This document shows, one piece after another, positions 58,966 to 64,000 of a stretch of 64,000 bases of DNA (positions are counted from its first letter, which is position 1; every line of letters begins with the position of its first letter). Where the stretch lies: positions 1 to 64,000 of the forward strand of contig CAKSWY010000002.1 in assembly GCA_934513685.1 (NCBI GenBank), read 5' to 3'. The stretch comes from an uncultured Oscillospiraceae bacterium. GTDB lineage: Bacteria > Bacillota > Clostridia > Oscillospirales > Ruminococcaceae. The notes below the pieces were generated by a model. That model was given only the letters and a program-made list of their open reading frames with translations, was not told where the DNA came from and did not search any database. Both the position numbers and the translations under genes were made by a program.

Positions 58966-59186
58966 TACGCGTTCTGCTCGCAGCATTCCCGCACAAAATC
59001 GATCACGCACTGATTGCTGGTAATCACCGGCACCTTGAGAACCGCGGAAAGCTCCTGCCGGATCTCCGCCGAGCGCACGTTGGTGCAGGAGAAAAAGCAC
59101 AGGTCGGTTTCTCTGGGCAGGTCCCAGGCAGTGTGCCGGGCAAACGCCAGAATTTTCTCCGGGGTCAGCGCAGCAATGTCAAACAG
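58966..59186 (-). pseudogene. remnant of an Asp/Glu racemase-family gene (maleate isomerase-like)
   Basis: The minus strand encodes the C-terminal quarter of a maleate isomerase/aspartate racemase-fold protein: TDLCFFSCTNVRSAEIRQEL followed by KVPVITSNQC, with the catalytic-type Cys in SCTN. Upstream, NLFDIAALTP continues the similarity, but a one-base loss near 59160 breaks the frame before EKILAFARHTAW, and nothing earlier is left. The gene's bidirectional terminator survives. It is a decayed fragment of about 74 codons. Confidence 0.7.
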
Positions 59187-59335
59187 ATTCCGACATTGTC
59201 GTTTGCCGGCTTCATTTTACCACGCCGCCGGTGCACCTGCAAGAGTGCCGCTGCCGAACTCTGCACCGCTTTTTCTGCCGTTTTTTATAAGATACGCACA
59301 TTTGAGCCCCGCGGCGGCGGAACCGGCCCTTAACA

Positions 59336-59364
59336 TTGACTTTTCTGCGCATTTATTGTATGAT
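59336..59364 (+). promoter_or_regulatory. promoter of tRNA-Leu
   Basis: TTGACT (59336-59341), 17-base spacer, TATGAT (59359-59364), 37 bases before the tRNA. Confidence 0.85.
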
Positions 59365-59400
59365 AACAACAGTTTCAGAACCTCGTTTGTTCTGATTTTG

Positions 59401-59487
59401 GCCGCTGTGGCGGAACTGGCAGACGCAAGGGACTTAAAATCCCTCGGTGGAAACATCGTACCGGTTCGATCCCGGTCAGCGGCACCA
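59401..59487 (+). tRNA. tRNA-Leu (anticodon UAA)
   Basis: An 87-base tRNA including encoded CCA. The acceptor GCCGCTG pairs with CAGCGGC, the anticodon stem-loop is GGGACTTAAAATCCC with TAA, there is a long variable arm (CGGTGGAAACATCG region) typical of class II tRNAs, and GGTTCGATCCC is the T arm. Confidence 0.96.
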
Positions 59488-59500
59488 AAGGCACAAAGCG

Positions 59501-59535
59501 CCAGGGCGTGGCTTCACCCCTGGGCTTTTTCTTTT
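59501..59535 (+). terminator. terminator of tRNA-Leu
   Basis: CCAGGG-C-GTG (59501-59510) pairs with CAC-CCCTGG (59515-59523) around a GCTT loop, followed by GCTTTTTCTTTTT. Confidence 0.75.
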
Positions 59536-59577
59536 TGTACGGACGTTTTGCTTTCTTCCTTTGGGAGGGGATTGATC

Positions 59578-61536
59578 TTGAGCGCATTGTCAAACAAGCG
59601 CCGCGCTTCCTGGGTGCGGTTCGCTTTCGGGTGCCTTCTGGGGGCAACCGCCTTTCTTCTTTTATACGGAACCGCCCCGCTGGATGTAACCAACGACACC
59701 TGGCTGCGGGGCGGCTTTGTGGAAAAGGACTGCATCCAGCATTACACCGGCTGGCTGTTTTACCGAAAAAGCAAGCTGGGGCTGCCCCTGTGCATCGCCA
59801 ACGGCATCAACTGGCCGCAGGGGTTAAGCGTTGCCTTTACCGATTCCATCCCCCTGTTCGCCGCGCTGTTCCGCCTGCTGTCGCCGCTTCTGCCCGGCAC
59901 CTTCCAGTATTTCGGGCTGTTCTCCTTCCTCTGCTATGCGCTGCAGGGCGGGTTTGCCGCCTTGCTGCTGGGGTTGTTTGTACAGAAGCTCCCGCTGGTG
60001 CTTTGGGGTACGGTGCCCTTTGTGTTCAGCCCGATTCTGGTGGAGCGCACCTTTCGCCACCCCTCCCTCGCCGCGCATTTTCTCATTCTGGCGGCCCTGT
60101 ACTATTACATTCGCGGCCGGCGGGAAGGGCGCTGTTTCTTCCCCGGGCTGCTCGCACTGAATTGCCTGACCATTGCCGTGCATCCTTATTTCGTCCCCAT
60201 GACCTACGCCCTCACCGCTGCCCTCGCGCTGGAATGCGCGGCTGTCTCGCGTAAGCCGCTGCCCTGCCTGGGCAGTGTGGCGGGCAATCTGGTCGGCACC
60301 GTGGCGGTTGGCTGGCTGTTCGGCCTGTTTACCGGCTCGGCCAGCGGCGGCAGCGAAGTGGAATACGGTTACTTCGGCATGAATCTGAATGCCCTGTGGA
60401 ACCCCACCAGCCGCTGGAACACCCTGTGGAGCCGGGTGCTGCCGGTGCAGAACCAGACCGGCGGCAACTACGATGCCTTCAACTATCTGGGGCTTGCCAT
60501 GCTGCTTGTAGGCGCCGCGATGCTGATCTGGTTGGCCGTGCACTGGCGCCAGACGCTGGCGCTTCTGCGCCGCCACTGGGCGCTGGTGCTGGTTTGCCTG
60601 TGCCTGACAGTGTTCGCCGTCAGCAATGTGGTCACGGCCAATGGGGCCACCCTGTTTACCCTGCCGCTGCCCCACGCGCTGGTGCGCCTGGCCACCACCT
60701 TCCGCTCCAGCGGCCGGCTGTTCTGGCCGGGGTATTACCTGATTTTTCTCAGCTGCCTGGTCTTTTTGCTGCGGCGCCTTCCTTCGGTTCGCTGGGCTGC
60801 GCTGGGGCTGGCCGTGCTGGCGGCCGTTCAGCTGTGGGATATTTCTCCGGCGCTACTCACGCGCAGCCGGGAAATGCGCCAGTATCAGACGGAATACCAG
60901 ACGCCGCTTACCAGCACCTTCTGGCAGCAGGCAGCCGGGCAGTACCGACACATTCTATCGCTGGACGGCCTGCAGGAAGAGCCACTTTTCCTCGCGTTGT
61001 GGGCCGCCGACAACGGCCTGACCACCAACGACCCCTTTGCCGCCCGCTGGGATGAGGCCACCCTGGCCGCACAGCGCCAGCAGCAGATCGATTCCCTGCT
61101 GGCTGGGCAGCCGCAGAAGGGCTGCCTGTATCTGGTGCAGGACGAAGGCCTATTTTTACAGCTGGCTGAGGTCCTGCAGGATCAGGCGCTCTGCGCCAAA
61201 CTGGATGACACCTGGTATGTCATTGCCCCCGGCATGAACTACAACGGCAGCGATGTGCAGCGCTATGGCGACGCCTACCCCCTGCACATCTGCGATTACA
61301 CCGACAGCCTGTGGGATCACGGGGTTCTGACCCGGGAAGCCCCCTACCAGACCGTGCTGTTCTACGACTGCGCCTTTACACGCCGCCGCCTGGAAGGAAT
61401 GCAGGCGCTGCGTGCCGACGGCGTAGATTATCCCATTTTGAACATTGACGACAAGGATGCCGGCTGGCTGATGGTCACGCTGGACATCCCGGATGCCCAC
61501 ACGTTACAGGGCAAAGAATTGGAGAGTATCGCATGA
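59578..61536 (+). CDS. GT-C-like membrane protein (DUF6311-like)
   Basis: A 652-residue protein with a basic start, about 11 hydrophobic segments and an extracellular C-terminal part of about 190 residues. NGINWPQGLSVAFTDSIPLFAALF in the first outer loop is typical of DUF6311 proteins, thought to be GT-C type glycosyltransferases using lipid-linked sugars. The start is TTG 59578, 7 bases after GGGAGGGG; another TTG 6 bases earlier is too close. The stop overlaps the ATG of the pseudouridine synthase. Family assignment is from memory and not verified. Confidence 0.65.
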   Translation: MSALSNKRRASWVRFAFGCLLGATAFLLLYGTAPLDVTNDTWLRGGFVEKDCIQHYTGWLFYRKSKLGLPLCIANGINWPQGLSVAFTDSIPLFAALFRLLSPLLPGTFQYFGLFSFLCYALQGGFAALLLGLFVQKLPLVLWGTVPFVFSPILVERTFRHPSLAAHFLILAALYYYIRGRREGRCFFPGLLALNCLTIAVHPYFVPMTYALTAALALECAAVSRKPLPCLGSVAGNLVGTVAVGWLFGLFTGSASGGSEVEYGYFGMNLNALWNPTSRWNTLWSRVLPVQNQTGGNYDAFNYLGLAMLLVGAAMLIWLAVHWRQTLALLRRHWALVLVCLCLTVFAVSNVVTANGATLFTLPLPHALVRLATTFRSSGRLFWPGYYLIFLSCLVFLLRRLPSVRWAALGLAVLAAVQLWDISPALLTRSREMRQYQTEYQTPLTSTFWQQAAGQYRHILSLDGLQEEPLFLALWAADNGLTTNDPFAARWDEATLAAQRQQQIDSLLAGQPQKGCLYLVQDEGLFLQLAEVLQDQALCAKLDDTWYVIAPGMNYNGSDVQRYGDAYPLHICDYTDSLWDHGVLTREAPYQTVLFYDCAFTRRRLEGMQALRADGVDYPILNIDDKDAGWLMVTLDIPDAHTLQGKELESIA

Positions 61537-62468
61537 GAGTGATTAAAGTACGCAGCCTGATTCCGGTTCGGCTGGACAAGTACCTGATGGACCAGTTTCC
61601 CACCCTGGGGCTGGGCCGCCTGAACAAGGCCCTGCGGGAAAACAAGATCAAGCTGAACGGAAAGAAGCAGCCCCTGGCTACCCGGGTGCAGAACGGCGAT
61701 GAGATTCGGCTGTTCATTCTGGATGACGTGCTGGACGGGGCTGACGGCAAAGGCACGGTGAGCGGTGCCCGCTGCCCGGCCCAGCCGGTGTATGAGGACG
61801 ATCAGCTGCTGATCGTCAACAAGCCCGCCGGGCTGCCCAGCCAGGGCCCCAGCGACGAGGACAATCTGGAAAGCCGCGTTGCCCTGTACCACGCGCAGAA
61901 CGGCGGCAAGGGGCCTGCCCCCCAGCTGTGCCATCGGCTGGATACCGGCACCAGCGGCCTGGTGGTGCTGGCCAAAACGCCGGAGGCCGAAGCCCTGATG
62001 GGTCAGCTCATCCGGGACCACAAAATGCGCAAGAGCTATGTGTGCGTTACCTTTGGCCGCCCCCGCCCGGAGGCCGCCAGCCTGCAGGGCTATCTGGTCA
62101 AGGATGCCGCCAAGGGCATGGTCTACATCCAGCAGGACAATGTGCCCGGGGCACGGCAGGTGCGCACCGACTACAAAACCCTGGCCATCAGCGGGCGGCT
62201 GGCGCTGCTGCAGGTGGAGCTGATCACCGGGCGTACCCACCAGATCCGCGCCCATCTGGCCAGCATCGGCTGCCCCATTCTGGGCGATAGCAAGTACGGC
62301 AACAATGCGGCCAACCGGGAGCTGAAGCTGAAGTATCAGGCCCTGTGCGCCTACGAACTGCGTTTCCCTGACCTGCACGGCACCCCGCTGGAAGCCGTGA
62401 GCGGCAAGGTGCTGCACTGCGAAAAGCCCTGGTATTACCGCCAGATTCTGGACGGAACCCTGAAATAA
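61533..62468 (+). CDS. RluA-family pseudouridine synthase
   Basis: A 311-residue enzyme with an N-terminal S4-like RNA-binding domain (VRLDKYLMDQFPTLGLGRLNKALRENKIKLNGK) and the catalytic domain: HRLDTGTSGL with the Asp nucleophile, then GRTHQIRAHLASIGCPILGDSKYG. It probably modifies 23S rRNA or tRNA; the exact site is unknown. It begins with an ATGA overlap with the membrane protein gene. Confidence 0.92.
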   Translation: MRVIKVRSLIPVRLDKYLMDQFPTLGLGRLNKALRENKIKLNGKKQPLATRVQNGDEIRLFILDDVLDGADGKGTVSGARCPAQPVYEDDQLLIVNKPAGLPSQGPSDEDNLESRVALYHAQNGGKGPAPQLCHRLDTGTSGLVVLAKTPEAEALMGQLIRDHKMRKSYVCVTFGRPRPEAASLQGYLVKDAAKGMVYIQQDNVPGARQVRTDYKTLAISGRLALLQVELITGRTHQIRAHLASIGCPILGDSKYGNNAANRELKLKYQALCAYELRFPDLHGTPLEAVSGKVLHCEKPWYYRQILDGTLK

Positions 62469-62477
62469 TCGTTTTTT

Positions 62478-62526
62478 GTCTTCCACTGCCCTTCGTTTTT
62501 GCAATGTGCAATGGAAGACATTTTTG
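62478..62526 (+). terminator. terminator of the membrane protein-RluA operon
   Basis: Arms GTCTTCCACTGC (62478-62489) and GCAATGGAAGAC (62508-62519), one mismatch, followed by ATTTTTG. Confidence 0.75.
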
Positions 62527-62616
62527 TACTGCCGTCTATGTGCAGGTCTTTTTTACGCCGCACGCAGACGTCTCAAACCACCGCAGAGCTTTCGCAAGGA
62601 GGAAAGGAGCCGCACC

Positions 62617-63417
62617 ATGGAATTTCTCACCTTGAACACCGGCGCACAGCTGCCTATGATCGGCTTCGGCACCTGGGACGTGCGCGGCGAAGAAGGCAAG
62701 CGCAGCATTCTGGGCGCGCTGGAGCTGGGCTACCGCCTGGTCGATACGGCCCTGATGTACAAAAACCACGCCATTGTCGGGGCTGCCCTGCAGGAAAGCG
62801 GCCTGCCCCGCAGCGAATTGTTCCTCACCACCAAACTGAACCGCCCCTGCAGCAGCTATCCGGCCGCAAAGGCGGGCATTGAACAGTGCCTGAACGAGCT
62901 GCAGACGGACTATCTGGATCTGCTTCTGATCCACGAACCATACGAAAATGCCCTTGCCATGTACCAGGCCATGACCGAGGCCGTCCGCTCCGGCAAGGTC
63001 CGTGCCATCGGCATTTCCAACTTCAGCCCGACGGAGTATGAGGAGTTTCTCACCCAGTGCGGCGTGGTGCCCGCGGTGAACCAGATCGAATCCCACGTGT
63101 ACCATCCTCAGCTGCACTTCCGGCAGCTGCTGAACGAATACGGCACGCAGATGCAGTCCTGGGCGCCCTTCACCGAGGGCCGCAAGCCCATCTTTTCCGA
63201 GCCGGTTCTGTGCGCCATCGGGGCCGCCCACGGCAAAAGCGCCGCACAGGTGGCCCTGCGCTATCTGACGCAGAACGGCATTGCCGTCATTCCCAAATCC
63301 GTTCATCGGGAGCGGATGGCGCAAAATCTGGACCTCTTCGACTTTACGCTCACGCCGGAGGAGCTGGCCCGCATTCGGCAGCTGGATCAGGGTACTTCCC
63401 TGTTCGGCTGGTATTGA
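62617..63417 (+). CDS. aldo/keto reductase
   Basis: A 266-residue NADPH-dependent TIM-barrel reductase. The catalytic tetrad can be seen: Asp and Tyr in VDTALMYKN, Lys in TTKL and His in LLLIHEPY. IPKSVHRERMAQNL is the cofactor phosphate-binding end. The start was set at ATG 62617, after AAAGGAG; a longer frame upstream is not coding. A broken LysR gene follows on the same strand. Substrate unknown. Confidence 0.93.
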   Translation: MEFLTLNTGAQLPMIGFGTWDVRGEEGKRSILGALELGYRLVDTALMYKNHAIVGAALQESGLPRSELFLTTKLNRPCSSYPAAKAGIEQCLNELQTDYLDLLLIHEPYENALAMYQAMTEAVRSGKVRAIGISNFSPTEYEEFLTQCGVVPAVNQIESHVYHPQLHFRQLLNEYGTQMQSWAPFTEGRKPIFSEPVLCAIGAAHGKSAAQVALRYLTQNGIAVIPKSVHRERMAQNLDLFDFTLTPEELARIRQLDQGTSLFGWY

Positions 63418-63483
63418 CCCATAGAATGGGCCTGCCCGTCCGATTTTGAGGGCTGATTTTGAGAAAAGGGGGTGTGAACCGCC

Positions 63484-64000
63484 GTGGAACTCCGCGTTCT
63501 GAATTATTTTCTGGCCATCGCCCGGGAAGAAAACTTCACCCGGGCCGCCCAGCAGCTGCACGTGACGCAGCCCACCCTCTCCCGCCAGATCGCCGATCTG
63601 GAGCAGGAGCTGGCGTGAAGCTGTTTCGCCGCAGCAATCACAACATCGTTCTCACCGAGGATGGCATGATTCTCAAGCGCCGAGCAAGGCGCTTCTCGCC
63701 CTTGCGGATAAAACCAAACGGGACTTTCTGCACCGAGGCGAACAGCTGGAGGGCACCATCGCCATCGGCAGCGGAGAGTTTCTGGCCACCCGCTGCCTGA
63801 CCGACTGCATTGCGGCCTTTCACCGGATGCACCCGCTGGTGCGCTACGAACTGGTCAGCGGCAACGCGCTCAATCTGCTGGACCTTGCGCTGCTTGCCGA
63901 ACCCATTGACATCCGCAAATACGACTTTGTGCCCACGCCGGTTTTGGAAGAATGAGGCGCGCTGGTGCAGGAGGACTCGGAACTGGCCCAAAAGGCCGGC
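63484..64000 (+). pseudogene. broken LysR-family regulator gene, runs off the window
   Basis: It starts at GTG 63484 with a LysR helix-turn-helix (LNYFLAIAREENFTRAAQQL, then QPTLSRQIADLEQEL). After about 43 codons a one-base loss (GCGTG where GGCGTG is expected) gives a stop; the sequence continues in another frame with KLFRRSNHNIVLTEDGMILKRRA, then in a third frame with LLALADKTKRDFLHRGEQLEGTIAIGSGEF. Near the 3' end about a dozen codons of the effector domain are missing between NLLD and LALLAEPIDIRKYDF, and a TGA stands where a Trp codon is expected (LEE-stop-GALVQ). Multiple lesions make it non-functional. Confidence 0.88.

Noticed and set aside
1..64000. CRISPR array, prophage, transposase or integrase
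   Set aside because: No direct-repeat array, terminal repeats or recombinase motifs were found on either strand.

Overview
The window looks like chromosomal DNA of a GC-rich, low-GC-Gram-positive-type (Firmicutes/Clostridia) bacterium. Gene orders are those of Firmicutes: yqfC-yqfD-phoH-ybeY-dgkA-era-yqzL-recO, rplU-rpmA-obg-mrnC, and SRP RNA-dnaX-ybaB-recR. Rex, class III fructose bisphosphatase, mini-RNase III and several sporulation-type proteins (SpoVB, YqfC, YqfD, YlbJ and a SpoIVFA/SpoIVFB-like pair) agree with this. GC-rich coding DNA, AT-rich promoter islands and a corrinoid methionine synthase with a separate reactivation protein point to the Oscillospiraceae (the Faecalibacterium/Gemmiger/Subdoligranulum type of genome). 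That placement is inference, not a measurement.

Layout. 1-809: 3' end of deoB. 933-2236 (minus): M23 peptidase plus small M50 site-2 protease. 2400-4445 (minus): LCP ligase, class B sortase and a 75-residue sortase substrate, from one promoter. 4563-6107: SpoVB flippase. 6390-10079: mrp, mscL, a ClpP-fold protease, rex and tdk. 10274-17764 (minus): a cell-surface polysaccharide locus in which a 3,4-ketoisomerase, an aminotransferase and a 3,5-epimerase modify TDP-sugars, a Wzm/Wzt pair exports the glycan and two double-domain GT2 enzymes extend it. 17905-22052: rRNA methyltransferase, a microprotein, and the ribosome/Obg cluster. 22913-25394 (minus): nucleoside salvage operon (deoD, cdd, pynP) with a long inverted repeat at its promoter. 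25643-28599: tyrosine phosphatase and FBPase.

28882-34057 (plus): PflX-type radical SAM protein coupled to a GT-C-like membrane protein, an unrecognised membrane-anchored surface protein, and a decayed surface-protein gene. 34195-38093 (minus): metF, MetH reactivation protein and metH, making a one-carbon/methionine operon. 38262-43887 (minus): ftsK, a YgiQ-type radical SAM protein and a ComEC-like hydrolase. 44506-45591: Fur and TetR regulators. 45653-54295 (minus): the long housekeeping/sporulation cluster from yqfC down to mutS2 and vanZ. 54355-58883 (plus): ylbJ, a zinc-ribbon microprotein, SRP RNA, dnaX, ybaB, recR. 58966-64000: a racemase-family remnant, tRNA-Leu(UAA), a DUF6311-like membrane protein, an RluA synthase, an aldo/keto reductase and a broken LysR gene running off the end.

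The window is mainly core genome. No insertion sequence, phage, CRISPR array, rRNA or attachment site was seen. Decay is confined to three places: the surface-protein fragment at 33540, the racemase remnant at 58966 and the LysR gene at 63484. The least explained parts are the sortase micro-operon, the 28.9-34 kb surface-protein block, the paired inverted repeats at the deo and phoH promoters, and several small proteins that an ordinary gene caller would miss.
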